64,000 nt of DNA from Idiomarina abyssalis (GTDB taxonomy: Bacteria > Pseudomonadota > Gammaproteobacteria > Enterobacterales > Alteromonadaceae). Positions 19,480-29,223 of the stretch are shown in pieces. Below the pieces are notes generated by a model, which ran no database searches, was not told where the DNA came from, and was given only the letters and a program-made list of their open reading frames with translations. The position numbers and the translations under genes are program-made. The stretch is taken from NCBI RefSeq assembly GCF_900116625.1, contig NZ_FPBE01000001.1, positions 496,001 to 560,000 on the forward strand. Reading direction: 5' to 3'. Positions within the stretch are counted from its first letter, which is position 1. Each line of letters opens with the position of its first letter.

Positions 19480-20637
19480 ATGCTAGAGCTTCTTTTCCTG
19501 CTTCTACCAATTGCTGCTGCCTATGGCTGGTTCATGGGTCGTAACAGTGTTCGCACAGAAGAGCGGAAAGAACAAAAACGATTTTCCAAACAGTACGCCA
19601 CTGGTATCAACCTTTTATTATCAGACCAGCCAGACAAAGCTGTAGATTTGTTTGTTGAGCTGTTAGATGTCGATAGTGAAACCATTGAAACGCACTGGAC
19701 TTTAGGAAAGCTATTCCGTCGCCGGGGCGAAGTAGACCGGGCAATAAAAATTCATAAAAATCTGACATCACTTCCTAATTTATCCGAGCACGATCGTTTA
19801 ACGGCTATGTATGAGTTAGGAAAAGATTACCTTTCTGCCGGAATTTACGATCGCGCTGAACAGATGTTTGCGGGTTTGCAAAGTTACAAACTGTTTCGGG
19901 AAAAGAGCCAAAAGCACCTTCTGGAGCTGTACGAATCTACCCATGAGTGGGATAAAGCCATAAAGATTGCCTTACGGCTGTCTAAGCAAGACCCGGAAGC
20001 TCGAGTGGTTCTGGCGCAACTCTATTGCGAACTTGCTGAGTTAGATGACAATACCACCAGTAAAGTAAAGCATTACAATAAAGCATTAAAACATGATGAT
20101 AACTGTGTTCGCGCCGTACTTTCCCTGGGTAAAATCTATATGAATGAAGGGCGGTATAGTGAGTCTATTAATTATCTGACCCGGGTATTTGAACAAGATA
20201 AGTCGTTTGTTTGCGAAACCATACCGTTGCTAGAGGAAGCTTTTGAAAAGACTTCTGATACTCATACGTTTATCGAATTTCTCCATACTTGTGTCGAACA
20301 GAACGCCGGAATAACGGCAGCAATTACACTGGCCGAAAAAATTTGCGAATCTCAAAGCATTGAAGATGCCGAGCACTTTATGACTCAGGTGTTAGAGCAG
20401 CATCCAACGATGCGAGGGTTCCATTATTTAATGGGGCTTCACATCCGGGCCGCTGATGTTGGTAATGCCCGTGACAGTCTTCGTAGACTGCAGAAAATGG
20501 TGCACGAACACATAGTGCAGAGGCCAAATTATAAGTGCCGTCATTGCGGTTTCTCAGGGCATACTTTGTATTGGCGTTGTCCTTCCTGTAAGAGTTGGTC
20601 AACAACAAAACCTATTTTTGGACTAGATGGTGAATAA
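19480..20637 (+). CDS. lapB: Lipopolysaccharide assembly protein B (LapB/YciM)
   Basis: LapB is an inner-membrane-anchored TPR protein that promotes FtsH-dependent degradation of LpxC and so balances LPS synthesis. The 385-residue product has an N-terminal hydrophobic anchor (about residues 2-17), tetratricopeptide-like helices through the middle, and a C-terminal rubredoxin-type zinc knuckle with C353, C356, C367 and C370 (CRHC and CPSC). Length matches E. coli LapB (389). It is three bases upstream of pyrF, as in the E. coli lapA-lapB-pyrF order. Confidence 0.96.
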   Translation: MLELLFLLLPIAAAYGWFMGRNSVRTEERKEQKRFSKQYATGINLLLSDQPDKAVDLFVELLDVDSETIETHWTLGKLFRRRGEVDRAIKIHKNLTSLPNLSEHDRLTAMYELGKDYLSAGIYDRAEQMFAGLQSYKLFREKSQKHLLELYESTHEWDKAIKIALRLSKQDPEARVVLAQLYCELAELDDNTTSKVKHYNKALKHDDNCVRAVLSLGKIYMNEGRYSESINYLTRVFEQDKSFVCETIPLLEEAFEKTSDTHTFIEFLHTCVEQNAGITAAITLAEKICESQSIEDAEHFMTQVLEQHPTMRGFHYLMGLHIRAADVGNARDSLRRLQKMVHEHIVQRPNYKCRHCGFSGHTLYWRCPSCKSWSTTKPIFGLDGE

Positions 20638-20640
20638 GAC

Positions 20641-21336
20641 ATGGCATTGCCGAAAATATATGTAGCTTTAGATTGCCAGACACAAGAAGAAGCTAACCAG
20701 TTAGTCAGCAGGCTTCCTTCCGGGCAAGTTGGACTTAAAGTTGGAAAGGAGTTGTTTACCTCTATTGGCCCTGAATGGGTACGCAAGCAAGTAGAACAAG
20801 GTTTTTCCATCTTTCTGGATTTAAAATTTCACGATATTCCCAATACAGTTGCTAAAGCTGTCACTTCGGCGGCTAAAATTGGTGTTGATATTGTCAATGT
20901 CCACGCCAGTGGCGGAAGTGACATGATGAAAGCGGCTAAAGATGCTCTCGAGCCTTTTGATAACCCACCATTGCTAATTGCTGTAACGGTGCTGACCAGT
21001 ATGAGTGATGCAGATCTTGCTGATATTGGTATTCAGGTAACGGCAGAACAACAGGTACTCAATTTAGCTAAGTTGACGCAGAAAGCAGGCTTAGACGGTG
21101 TGGTATGCTCTGCACAAGAAGCGCGCATGCTTAAAGACGCACTGGGTGAATCATTTAAACTGGTTACGCCGGGGATAAGACCTACCAATAGTGCAACGGA
21201 CGATCAGAAGCGAGTAATGACCCCTAAGGAAGCTATACTTGCAGGTGTTGACTATATGGTTATCGGGCGTCCTATCACGCGCTCAGAAAACCCTGAAGAG
21301 ACCGTTGCAGAAATTCTGGCTTCCATAGGAGAGTAA
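20641..21336 (+). CDS. pyrF: Orotidine 5'-phosphate decarboxylase
   Basis: PyrF performs the last step of UMP synthesis, decarboxylating OMP. The 231-residue barrel enzyme has the catalytic DxKxxD array at D60, K62 and D65 (LDLKFHDIPNTV) and the phosphate-binding end TPGIRP and VIGRPIT. It is the third gene of lapA-lapB-pyrF. No anomaly. Confidence 0.98.
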   Translation: MALPKIYVALDCQTQEEANQLVSRLPSGQVGLKVGKELFTSIGPEWVRKQVEQGFSIFLDLKFHDIPNTVAKAVTSAAKIGVDIVNVHASGGSDMMKAAKDALEPFDNPPLLIAVTVLTSMSDADLADIGIQVTAEQQVLNLAKLTQKAGLDGVVCSAQEARMLKDALGESFKLVTPGIRPTNSATDDQKRVMTPKEAILAGVDYMVIGRPITRSENPEETVAEILASIGE

Positions 21337-21444
21337 CCTACTTAACGCCTGGTAATGTCGTAATCTCGCCAGATGGTAAAAAAGTTCGGCTATAGTATCT
21401 CTACTGCAGTGACGCAGTGATTTTATCGAAAGGGAACAGATACT

Positions 21445-21765
21445 ATGAAGCTAAAATTATTATCCATACTATTAGGAACATCACTCTTTTGGGTTTGCGG
21501 TGCACAAGCGGGCTCAATGCCGGTTACAGCAACTGCATCACCAGTAGTGCAAGATACCAACGTAAAAACTGTCAACATTAATACCGGCTCTGCTCAGGAA
21601 ATTTCCGACGTTCTGGTTGGTGTCGGCGTGAAACGAGCCGAGCAAATTATCGAGTTACGTGAGCAATTAGGTGGCTTTACAGAAGTTGAGCAACTACTTG
21701 ATGTGAAAGGTATAGGCGCAAAAACCTTAGAAAAAAACCGCGCATTCATTACTATTAAGCAGTAA
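21445..21765 (+). CDS. ComEA-family helix-hairpin-helix protein, secreted
   Basis: The 106-residue protein begins with a signal peptide (MKLKLLSILLGTSLF, likely cleaved after AQA near residue 22). The rest is one ComEA-type double helix-hairpin-helix domain with VNINTGSAQEISDVLVGVG and LLDVKGIGAKTLEK. Such periplasmic proteins bind double-stranded DNA; in naturally transformable species ComEA pulls DNA into the periplasm, and short homologues are common in gammaproteobacteria with no proven role. It stands alone between pyrF and a bidirectional terminator, with its own upstream gap of 108 bases. Family sure, function open. Confidence 0.88.
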   Translation: MKLKLLSILLGTSLFWVCGAQAGSMPVTATASPVVQDTNVKTVNINTGSAQEISDVLVGVGVKRAEQIIELREQLGGFTEVEQLLDVKGIGAKTLEKNRAFITIKQ

Positions 21766-21785
21766 GAAACTTAAACTCCAGAGAT

Positions 21786-21823
21786 AAAAAAAGGTCGGTA
21801 GCGTATAACTACCGACCTTTTTT
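21786..21823. terminator. Bidirectional intrinsic terminator between comEA-like gene and rne
   Basis: An A-run, the stem AAGGTCGGTAG, a seven-base loop, the complementary arm CTACCGACC and a T-run are all present between the convergent comEA-like gene and rne. Both strands end in a U-run after the stem, so the element can stop transcription from either side. Confidence 0.93.
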
Positions 21824-21838
21824 GTTGCTTAAATACCC

Positions 21839-24736
21839 TTAGTCACATTTCGCCATTTCAGCATAAGAACTGGAGCGAGCCTGAGAAATACTCGCTACAC
21901 GACTGTCCTTAGTAAACTCCTGGCGACTGGTCGCTTGTGCAATAGGTAGCGCTTTGAAATCTTCAGTGCGCTCTACTGCTGTAGCTTTAGTCATGGCCGA
22001 AAAGGATGAGCCGCTCAAAGAACGGTTTGGTATAACGGCCTCGGCCTTACCTTGTTGCTTGCGTTTTTGACCCGCAGCACGCTGGTGACGAGGAGAACGG
22101 CGAGAGCGATCCCGACCTTTCTTTTCTTCGTTTGCTTTGGGCTCAGTGTCTTCTTTTGCTGGCTCTTCTTCTACGGCCTTGGCCTTTGGCGCTTCATGAG
22201 ACGCTTCAGGTTCAGCTGCATCAGCAGGCTCTGCTGGCGTAGGTGCTTCAGCTTTCTCAACAGCCGTTTCAGCTTTATCTTCAGACTGAGGCGCATTATC
22301 GGAAACGGCTTCTTTTGCCTTTTCTTCTTGCTCCACGCTTTCCTGCTTAGCTTTTTCTACCGGAGGAGCTGTTGGCTGCTCTTCATGCTTTTCGTCATCA
22401 GCTGTTTTAGACTGAGCCTGATTTTGCACGAGTTCAGCAGCTGCCTGAATGCGTGGATCAAGCACCTTATCAGAAATGGCTTTGTTTTCAGCTTTACCGG
22501 AGCTACTTTGCTGTGCCGGTTTTTCTTTTGCCGCTGTTTGCTTTTGAGAGCTATTGTCGGTACTGACCTGCTCAGTACTTTGCTCCTCTTGCTTAGCCTC
22601 TTTTGCTTTTACTGTATCGCCGGCAGATGAAACTCTAACCGACTTTTCAATAGGTTTACGCTGACGGCGAGGCTTATCCTGAGGAGCTTTTGGCTCTTTG
22701 GATTTTTCTGGCTCAGCCGCAGTACTCGCTTGATCGTTCTTAGCCGCTTCAGTTTTTGGTGTCTGGTTTGCTTTATTACTGCGTCCACGACGTCTGCGGT
22801 CATTCCGGTTACGTGTGTTGCGAGTGCCTGCATCATCACGTGAATCGGTCGACTTCTCTTCAGCTGTAGAAGCCGCTTCTTTGCTAGGCTCATCCTTGTT
22901 AGCTGTAGACTGATTGCGACCCCGTTGCTGACGGTTACCAGAACGACGGTTACGGCCTCGACGTTGCTGATTCCGTTGATTTTGCGAAGTTCTTTGTTTG
23001 TTTTTATTTGCTTCCGCCTGGCTTTCTGTTTCATCGGAACCAAATAAACCTGAGAACCAAACTTTCAAACGAGTCAGTAATGATGGTTGAGCTGGTTTTT
23101 TAGCTTCAACTTTTGGCGCTGGGGTAGGCGCTGCGCTCGGAGCCTGAAGGCCTTTTAATGCTGGCTCCTCAAACTTAGCTTTATCCTGGGTCAGGGTAAT
23201 AGAAACTGTAGACTCTGTTTGCTCTGGTTTTTGCACCAACTGAAAACTTGCTGATTCAGGAACTTCGTCATCACGAATTCGTAAAACTTCAAAATGCGGT
23301 GTTTCCAGGTGATGGTTTGGAATAATGACGATTTTAACGTTATGGCGTTTTTCAATATGGTTAACCGATTGACGCTTTTCGTTTAACAAATACGTGGCTA
23401 CGTCAACTGGCACCTGTGAATGAACCTGAATGGTATTGTCTTTAATCGCTTCTTCTTCAATCAAACGTAAGATTGAAAGTGCTAAAGAGTCACTTGAACG
23501 TATGGTTCCCTGACCGTTACAACGAGGACAAACATTGTTTGCAGACTCGCCCAGTGATGGGCGCAGGCGTTGGCGCGACATTTCCATCAAGCCAAACCGT
23601 GAAATACGGGCAACCTGAATGCGAGCTCTGTCTTGAGACAGACTATCGCGCAGGCGGTTTTCCACATCGCGTTGGTGGCGAGAAGGCGTCATATCAATAA
23701 AATCGATAACAACTAAGCCACCCACATCACGAAGGCGCAACTGACGCGCAATTTCTTCTGCTGCTTCAAGGTTAGTCTGCAGTGCCGTCTCTTCGATATC
23801 TCCGCCTTTAGTGGCGCGAGAGGAGTTAATGTCGATAGAGGTTAAGGCTTCTGTCGGATCGATAACAATTGAACCACCGGACGGAAGGCGAACTTCGCGT
23901 TGAAAAGCTGATTCAATTTGGCTTTCAATTTGATAGTGACTGAATAGCGGAACGTCACCTTCATATTGTTTTACTCGTTGCAGAAAGTCCGGACGAATTA
24001 ATTGTATGTGTGTGCGTACCTGCTCGTATACTTTCGGGCTATCAATAAGCACTTCGCCGATGTCACGGCGTAAGTAGTCCCGCAGAGCACGGAAAATAAC
24101 ATTACTTTCCTGGTGAATAAGGAAAGGGGCAGGGCGTTCATCGGCGGCTTTACTAATAGCTTCCCAATGGTTAAGTAAGACGTTTAAATCCCACTCTAAT
24201 TCTTCCTTAGATTTCCCTACGCCAGCTGTACGAACAATGAGCCCCATTTCTTTAGGCACATTCAGTTCTGATAAAGCTTCTTTAAGTGCTGAGCGCTCGT
24301 CGCCTTCAATGCGACGTGAAATACCGCCTGCGCGAGGGTTATTTGGCATAAGTACCAAATAACTGCCCGCTAAAGAAATAAACGTGGTTAAGGCGGCGCC
24401 TTTTTGTCCGCGTTCTTCTTTATCAATTTGAACAATAACTTCCTGACCTTCTTTAACCACGTCTTTGATATTCGGGCGGCCCTGGAAGGTATAACCTTGT
24501 GGGAAGTAGGTTTTTGCGATTTCTTTAAGAGGAAGGAAGCCGTGGCGGTCAGCGCCATAATCAACGAAAGCCGCTTCAAGGCTAGGCTCAATACGAGTAA
24601 TTTTGCCTTTATAGATGTTGGCTTTCTTTTGTTCGTGACCAGGGCTTTCAATATCTAAATCGTAAAGGCGTTGGCCGTCAACCAACGCTACACGCAATTC
24701 TTCTAATTGCGTGGCATTTATTAGCATTCTTTTCAT
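21839..24736 (-). CDS. rne: Ribonuclease E
   Basis: RNase E is the endonuclease that starts mRNA decay and matures rRNA and tRNA, and it scaffolds the degradosome at the inner membrane. The 965-residue product has an S1 domain (about 35-120), catalytic aspartates D302 and D345, and the Zn-link cysteines C403 and C406 (CPRC), all one residue earlier than in E. coli. At about 550-568 an amphipathic helix ([16 protein letters not shown]) corresponds to the membrane-targeting segment. It is followed by an arginine-rich RNA-binding stretch and a long low-complexity A/E/K/Q region. The degradosome partners bound by the tail cannot be read from sequence. Confidence 0.97.
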   Translation of the reverse strand: MKRMLINATQLEELRVALVDGQRLYDLDIESPGHEQKKANIYKGKITRIEPSLEAAFVDYGADRHGFLPLKEIAKTYFPQGYTFQGRPNIKDVVKEGQEVIVQIDKEERGQKGAALTTFISLAGSYLVLMPNNPRAGGISRRIEGDERSALKEALSELNVPKEMGLIVRTAGVGKSKEELEWDLNVLLNHWEAISKAADERPAPFLIHQESNVIFRALRDYLRRDIGEVLIDSPKVYEQVRTHIQLIRPDFLQRVKQYEGDVPLFSHYQIESQIESAFQREVRLPSGGSIVIDPTEALTSIDINSSRATKGGDIEETALQTNLEAAEEIARQLRLRDVGGLVVIDFIDMTPSRHQRDVENRLRDSLSQDRARIQVARISRFGLMEMSRQRLRPSLGESANNVCPRCNGQGTIRSSDSLALSILRLIEEEAIKDNTIQVHSQVPVDVATYLLNEKRQSVNHIEKRHNVKIVIIPNHHLETPHFEVLRIRDDEVPESASFQLVQKPEQTESTVSITLTQDKAKFEEPALKGLQAPSAAPTPAPKVEAKKPAQPSLLTRLKVWFSGLFGSDETESQAEANKNKQRTSQNQRNQQRRGRNRRSGNRQQRGRNQSTANKDEPSKEAASTAEEKSTDSRDDAGTRNTRNRNDRRRRGRSNKANQTPKTEAAKNDQASTAAEPEKSKEPKAPQDKPRRQRKPIEKSVRVSSAGDTVKAKEAKQEEQSTEQVSTDNSSQKQTAAKEKPAQQSSSGKAENKAISDKVLDPRIQAAAELVQNQAQSKTADDEKHEEQPTAPPVEKAKQESVEQEEKAKEAVSDNAPQSEDKAETAVEKAEAPTPAEPADAAEPEASHEAPKAKAVEEEPAKEDTEPKANEEKKGRDRSRRSPRHQRAAGQKRKQQGKAEAVIPNRSLSGSSFSAMTKATAVERTEDFKALPIAQATSRQEFTKDSRVASISQARSSSYAEMAKCD

Positions 24737-25188
24737 TACTGTGACTCAATTCTTTGGGCCACAATATGACACGCCCCTATGGCGATCGTGCAATTATCGA
24801 ATTCGTCTGTCGCTGCAGGCCCTTTGGGACCTGCGTTACCCGTCATCTACAACGTGTAACTAAAATGAGTTTGACTGTGCCGATAACACCAACTGTTCGG
24901 TGTCATATTGTCGCTAAATTTTACGTCTGCAATCGATTATTAAACAAAGCGTGTTCGATGTGCTGTGTTCTTCTCCGTGCCATCAACATCTCGGGCAAGT
25001 CTCTTTTTAAACTTTAAAACCGTATGCTGATGTGGATAATGCGTCGCTCTGTTACTTCGACTGCGCGAAATATATTCTTCGTCTGCCATCTTCGATGGAC
25101 TTTGACACTTAATTATTTCATGAAAACCACTGAAAATACAAGCAACAATTTCTCTGTTGAATCCTGCAGATGATGGTAAAATGGCGTT
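24737..25188. promoter_or_regulatory. rne leader and divergent rne/rluC control region
   Basis: This 452-base gap lies between divergent rne and rluC, the same arrangement and similar length as in E. coli, where a leader of about 360 nucleotides lets RNase E control its own mRNA. On the rne strand a strong hairpin is present at 24834-24815: arms GCAGGTCC and GGGCCTGC around CAAA, with one G-U pair, about 80 bases before the rne start. I interpret it as a counterpart of a leader stem-loop, without claiming sequence identity. Small open frames inside the gap have no ribosome sites or recognisable products. Close to rluC there is a TAAAAT that could be a -10 element. Confidence 0.5.
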
Positions 25189-26136
25189 ATGAAAACGATA
25201 CAACAAGAAGTCCGCTGGCACACCGTCTCTGCAGACGAGTCGGGGCAGCGAATAGACAACTTCCTAATTGCGCAATTACGCGGTGTGCCTAAGTCATTGG
25301 TATACCGAATTGTACGTAAAGGTGAAGTGCGCGCGAATAAAAAACGGATAAAACCTGATTATAAGCTGAAGGAGGGCGATCTTATTCGTATCCCTCCGGT
25401 TAAAGTCAGCGAACGCCCGGATTTACCGTCAGCTAATTTAGAGCAGGTAGCGGCGCTTGAACATGCCATTTTGTACGAAGATGACGCACTCATGTTAATT
25501 AATAAACCTTCAGGTGTTGCAGTGCATGGTGGTTCGGGCTTGCAGTTCGGTCTAATTGAAGGGCTTAGAGCTTTACGCCCTAAAGAAAAGAGCTTAGAGC
25601 TGGTACATAGGCTGGACAGAGATACCAGCGGCTTGTTGTTGGTTGCTAAAAAACGTTCGGTGTTGCGAAACTTGCATGAACAGTTGCGCAATAAAGAAAT
25701 GAATAAGCAATACCTGGCATTAGTTCGGGGGCAATGGCAAAAGCGGGTTCGCAGTGTTGAAGCTCCGCTAAAGAAAAACACATTAAAGTCCGGTGAACGA
25801 ATTGTACGTGTTGATGCGGAAGGTAAAGCCTCTTTAACCCGCTTTCGTATCCAGCAAAGGTATAAGGAAGGGACATTAGTAGAAGCTTCTCCTGTTACCG
25901 GAAGAACTCACCAAATTAGAGTGCACGCACTGCACGCCGGACATCCTATAGCAAAGGACCCTAAATACGGTGACGCGGATTTTGATAATACAATGTCTCA
26001 AGTTGGCTTAAAGCGTTTGTTTTTACATGCCTGGCAGTTACGCTTCCTACATCCTGTTACGGCTAAAGAAGTTGCTTTTGAGGCACCGCTGGACGACAAC
26101 TTACAAGAAACATTAAAGCGACTGACTCCCCAATAA
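25189..26136 (+). CDS. rluC: 23S rRNA pseudouridine synthase RluC
   Basis: RluC converts three uridines of 23S rRNA (955, 2504 and 2580 in E. coli) to pseudouridine. The 315-residue product has an N-terminal S4 RNA-binding domain (about 18-80) and the RluA-family catalytic motif HRLDRDTSG with the nucleophile D143. It diverges from rne, as in enteric bacteria. A HAD hydrolase and yceF follow closely on the same strand, probably as one operon. Confidence 0.96.
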   Translation: MKTIQQEVRWHTVSADESGQRIDNFLIAQLRGVPKSLVYRIVRKGEVRANKKRIKPDYKLKEGDLIRIPPVKVSERPDLPSANLEQVAALEHAILYEDDALMLINKPSGVAVHGGSGLQFGLIEGLRALRPKEKSLELVHRLDRDTSGLLLVAKKRSVLRNLHEQLRNKEMNKQYLALVRGQWQKRVRSVEAPLKKNTLKSGERIVRVDAEGKASLTRFRIQQRYKEGTLVEASPVTGRTHQIRVHALHAGHPIAKDPKYGDADFDNTMSQVGLKRLFLHAWQLRFLHPVTAKEVAFEAPLDDNLQETLKRLTPQ

Positions 26137-26151
26137 TATGGACAGCTTATA

Positions 26152-26814
26152 ATGATGTACGGTAAGCGACTTATTGTGTTTGACTGGGATGGCACCTTGA
26201 TGGACTCGATAGGCCGAATTGTGTCGTCTATGCAGAACACCGCCCGGCATATTGGTTTGCCCGTTCCAACCGATGTTGCCGTTAGAGATATTATTGGTTT
26301 GAGTCTTGAGCCGGCCATTGAAAAGTTGTTTGGTGTGCTTAACCCAGTAGAGTTGGATGGCTTTTTAGTCCAATACCGTGATGAATATGTCGATTTAAAT
26401 CCCACACCGTCGCCCTTATTCAATGATGCGAAAGCTGTCTTGTCTCAGCTAACAGGTTCAGGTTTTCAGCTGGCCGTGGCAACGGGAAAAGCTCGCAGAG
26501 GCTTACAACGAGTTTGGTCAGAAAGCGAAACCGAACATTACTTTGTAGCTTCCCGGTGTGCAAGCGAGACCCGGGGTAAACCTGACCCTCAAATGCTTTA
26601 TGAGATAATGGATGAATTAAACGCTCATCAGGAAGAAACAGTCATGGTTGGCGATTCGGTTCATGATATGAAAATGGCTATTGCAGCAGGTGTGCATCCT
26701 GTTGGTGTTAGTTTTGGTGTACATAATGCAGAGAGATTACGTGAGGCAGGTGCTGCTTTGGTTGTAGACTCATTAACAGAGCTTAGTGACAGACTTATAA
26801 AGGAGAGACCATGA
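26152..26814 (+). CDS. HAD-family hydrolase downstream of rluC
   Basis: The 220-residue protein is a class IA HAD phosphatase. FDWDGTLMDS near the N-terminus supplies the two catalytic aspartates, ATGK is motif II and VGDSVHDMKMAIAAG is motif IV; the cap lies between about 20 and 85. It resembles phosphoglycolate phosphatase and pyrophosphatase-like proteins, but the substrate cannot be assigned. It starts 15 bases after rluC (two ATGs in tandem, at 26152 and 26155, are possible starts) and overlaps yceF by ATGA, so it is the middle gene of a three-gene unit. HAD genes next to rluC also occur in pseudomonads. Confidence 0.85.
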   Translation: MMYGKRLIVFDWDGTLMDSIGRIVSSMQNTARHIGLPVPTDVAVRDIIGLSLEPAIEKLFGVLNPVELDGFLVQYRDEYVDLNPTPSPLFNDAKAVLSQLTGSGFQLAVATGKARRGLQRVWSESETEHYFVASRCASETRGKPDPQMLYEIMDELNAHQEETVMVGDSVHDMKMAIAAGVHPVGVSFGVHNAERLREAGAALVVDSLTELSDRLIKERP

Positions 26815-27407
26815 CATTACCGTTAATCCTTGGTTCAGGTTCTAAATACCGTCGTGAAATTTTAGATAAACTGCACTTGAAGTACGAAGTTGTTAAGCCC
26901 GATATTGATGAGTCTGCAATCACTTCCGAGAGCCCACAACAGTTGGTAGGGCGTTTAGCTGAAGCCAAAGCCCGTGCAGTTGAAAAGCTCATGGCTCATA
27001 AACAGGCGGTTATTATTGGTTCCGATCAGGTTGCAGTTTGTGACGGACAGATACTAGGAAAACCCGGTAATGCTGAGAATGCCGTTAAGCAATTACTGGG
27101 GTTTGTTGGTAAAACCGTTACTTTTTACACCGGTCTGGCAGTACTGAACACCGCGACGGAAGAGTGCGAAGTGAGAGTGGAACCTTTTAACGTAGAATTT
27201 CGACACTTAAGTGAAAACGAAATTGAGCGCTACGTCGAGTTGGAAGAGCCATTTGATTGTGCCGGGAGTTTTAAAAGTGAAGGCCTGGGTATCAGTTTAT
27301 TTAACAGTTTAAAAGGGAATGATCCCAACACATTAATTGGGTTACCGGCCATTGCCTTATTGGATATGCTGAGAACTCATAAAATTAACCCTCTAAATAA
27401 GGAATAA
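26811..27407 (+). CDS. yceF: Maf-family nucleotide pyrophosphatase YceF (7-methyl-GTP type)
   Basis: The 198-residue product is a Maf/HAM1-fold pyrophosphatase thought to remove modified nucleotides from the pool. It belongs to the YceF branch, which hydrolyses 7-methyl-GTP, judging by the close match of IGSDQV, GKTVTFYTGLAV, FRHLSE and CAGSFKSEGLG. The start overlaps the upstream HAD gene by four bases, implying coupled translation. YceF next to rluC and before yceD-rpmF is the E. coli order as well. Confidence 0.93.
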   Translation: MTLPLILGSGSKYRREILDKLHLKYEVVKPDIDESAITSESPQQLVGRLAEAKARAVEKLMAHKQAVIIGSDQVAVCDGQILGKPGNAENAVKQLLGFVGKTVTFYTGLAVLNTATEECEVRVEPFNVEFRHLSENEIERYVELEEPFDCAGSFKSEGLGISLFNSLKGNDPNTLIGLPAIALLDMLRTHKINPLNKE

Positions 27408-27420
27408 CGACAGATTTCCC

Positions 27421-27449
27421 TTGTCACTAAGGTGGAACTTCGTTAACAT
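27421..27449 (+). promoter_or_regulatory. Predicted sigma-70 promoter of yceD-rpmF-plsX
   Basis: TTGTCA (27421-27426) and TAACAT (27444-27449) are separated by 17 bases and match the consensus at five and four positions. Transcription would begin near 27456, only about three bases before the yceD ATG at 27459. No Shine-Dalgarno precedes that ATG, so a near-leaderless mRNA is possible. Confidence 0.45.
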
Positions 27450-27458
27450 TCGCGCGCT

Positions 27459-27986
27459 ATGCAAAACGTTCGTATTCCCGTAACAGTAGATCCAGTCAAA
27501 AGTGCCAACAAGAAAGTGGTATATGACGGGGTTGTGCCTGGAAAAACAATGACACGACTTCAGGAAAGCCTGGTTGAACCATGCCCGGACCCTGAGGCCA
27601 GCGTTGAGTTTGGAATTGATGAACAGGGCATTAGTTATTTTACAGGGAAAGCAAAAGTTGCTGTAAAAGTACTTTGTGAACGCTGTAATACGCCCCTGGC
27701 AGTTGATATTCTGGCGCAATTTGCGTATGCTCCTGTCACTAAGCGGCAGGTGGCAGATGACTTTCCTGATAGCTATGAAGCTATTGAGGTAAACGATTTT
27801 GGGGAAATTAACTTGCATGGGCTTGTTGAAGACGAATTAATTCTGGCTATGCCATTAGCTCCTAAGCACGACGCTAAGGCATGTCAGGTGGATCGTGATG
27901 CGATGACGTGGGGCGAAATTGACGAATCAGCTGCTGAAGAGTCTGAGAACCCGTTTGCCGTATTACAAGAATTGAAGCGTAAATAA
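27459..27986 (+). CDS. yceD: 23S rRNA accumulation protein YceD (DUF177)
   Basis: YceD is a small conserved cytoplasmic protein needed for normal 23S rRNA levels. It is nearly always encoded directly before rpmF, as here (16 bases apart). The 175-residue product matches E. coli YceD in length and in the start QNVRIPVTVDPVK, the CERC pair, the segment EAIEVNDFGEINL and the end NPFAVLQELKRK. The ATG has no visible Shine-Dalgarno and lies just after a promoter-like element. The molecular function remains poorly defined in the family. Confidence 0.93.
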   Translation: MQNVRIPVTVDPVKSANKKVVYDGVVPGKTMTRLQESLVEPCPDPEASVEFGIDEQGISYFTGKAKVAVKVLCERCNTPLAVDILAQFAYAPVTKRQVADDFPDSYEAIEVNDFGEINLHGLVEDELILAMPLAPKHDAKACQVDRDAMTWGEIDESAAEESENPFAVLQELKRK

Positions 27987-28002
27987 TCAGGAGATAGCGT
28001 AA

Positions 28003-28173
28003 ATGGCTGTTCAAAAGAGTAAGAAAAGTCGTTCAAGACGCGACATGCGTCGTTCACACGATGCGATAGACGGCCCAACACTGTCGGTTGACTCAACTAC
28101 GGGTGAAACACATCGTCGTCACCACGTAACAGCCGACGGTTATTATAAGGGTCGTAAGGTCGTTAATAAGTAA
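28003..28173 (+). CDS. rpmF: 50S ribosomal protein L32
   Basis: A 56-residue frame starting ATG at 28003 encodes [20 protein letters not shown] and onward, the exact style of L32 from proteobacteria, without the zinc cysteines found in some other phyla. AGGAGA lies ten bases upstream. It sits between yceD and plsX, the universal order of this ribosome/fatty-acid junction, and ends eight bases before plsX. Confidence 0.97.
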   Translation: MAVQKSKKSRSRRDMRRSHDAIDGPTLSVDSTTGETHRRHHVTADGYYKGRKVVNK

Positions 28174-28181
28174 GACAGGCC

Positions 28182-29207
28182 ATGCCTGAACTGAACATAG
28201 CGATTGATGCAATGGGGGGCGATAATGGCCCCTCTATTGTTATAGAAGCCCTGGAAAAAGCGGTTCATCAGTATCCTGATGTTAAATTCACCGTTGTCGG
28301 GCATCAGCATGAACTCACCCCGTTGCTTGAAAAGCATCACTTAAACTCTCATCCGGCAGTAAAACTCATTCATGCAGAGCAAATCATCGAAATGGATGAT
28401 AAGCCTGGGCAGTCTTTACGCAGCAAACCAGAATCCTCCATGCGCATTGCTCTTAATACACTAACAGAGGGCGATTGCCAGGCTATGGTAAGCGGGGGAA
28501 ATACCGGCGCGCTGATGACTAACGCCTATTTTACTTTAAAAACCTTGCCCGGAGTGTTACGCCCGGCGTTAATGACAGCACTGCCGAATCAAACCGGTGG
28601 TAAATCGTATCTATTGGACTTGGGCGCCAACGCAAGCTGTGACTCGGAAACATTATTTCAATTTGGTGTTATGGGAGCTGTAGCTGCGGAGTATCTTTCT
28701 GGAGTGCCTGCCCCAAAAATTAGCCTTCTTAATATGGGCGAAGAGGATATTAAAGGTAACGATGTAGTGCGGAACGCGGCCGCGCGACTCGCACAATGTG
28801 ACCACGTCAACTATATTGGTTTTATTGAAGGTAATCATTTATTCAGTGGACGTGCCGATGTCGTTGTTTGTGATGGCTTCGTGGGTAATATTGCACTGAA
28901 AAGCTGTGAAGGTCTTGCAACTTTCATTATTGAGCAGATGCGGGAAACGCTTAACTCACATTGGTTGTACCGATTCTTCTTCCGTTTTCTACAAAAACGA
29001 ACGCACAAGTCCTGGGATAGGCTGAAGCCCGACCACTACAATGGTGCGAGTCTGATAGGATTGCGGCATGTCGTGATAAAAAGTCACGGTAGCGCTAGCG
29101 CCGGCGCTTTCTATAGTGCAATTCAGCAAGCCGTCGCAGAAGCGCATGAACAGCTTCCTGAACGAATTAAACATCGTGTCGAAGCAGTCTTATCAGAACA
29201 GCTGTAA
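28182..29207 (+). CDS. plsX: Phosphate acyltransferase PlsX
   Basis: PlsX makes acyl-phosphate from acyl-ACP, feeding phosphatidic acid synthesis at the membrane surface. The 341-residue product starts with [12 protein letters not shown] and contains [10 protein letters not shown] and LLDLGANA, the conserved family blocks. It lies between rpmF and fabH as in most gammaproteobacteria. The gap to fabH is 16 bases. Confidence 0.97.
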   Translation: MPELNIAIDAMGGDNGPSIVIEALEKAVHQYPDVKFTVVGHQHELTPLLEKHHLNSHPAVKLIHAEQIIEMDDKPGQSLRSKPESSMRIALNTLTEGDCQAMVSGGNTGALMTNAYFTLKTLPGVLRPALMTALPNQTGGKSYLLDLGANASCDSETLFQFGVMGAVAAEYLSGVPAPKISLLNMGEEDIKGNDVVRNAAARLAQCDHVNYIGFIEGNHLFSGRADVVVCDGFVGNIALKSCEGLATFIIEQMRETLNSHWLYRFFFRFLQKRTHKSWDRLKPDHYNGASLIGLRHVVIKSHGSASAGAFYSAIQQAVAEAHEQLPERIKHRVEAVLSEQL

Positions 29208-29223
29208 TCAGTTAAGTAGCGCT

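Noticed and set aside
22052-22630. 192-residue open frame on the plus strand opposite rne
   Set aside because: It is antisense to the A/E/K/Q-rich tail of RNase E. The apparent Phe/Leu/Cys-rich protein is the expected mirror of that low-complexity coding sequence, and no ribosome site supports it.
22100-23040. Repetitive DNA in rne that might suggest tandem repeats or a CRISPR-like array
   Set aside because: The repetition is of codons for Ala, Glu, Lys, Gln and Arg in a disordered protein tail. There are no regularly spaced identical repeats.
24754-25017. 87-residue open frame in the rne/rluC gap
   Set aside because: It has no ribosome site, an unusual Cys/Arg-rich composition, and overlaps the rne leader hairpin. 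It is better explained as noncoding leader.
29116-29223. Upstream extension of fabH into plsX
   Set aside because: The extra 36 residues have no counterpart in FabH and overlap plsX by 92 bases. The conserved N-terminus begins at 29224.
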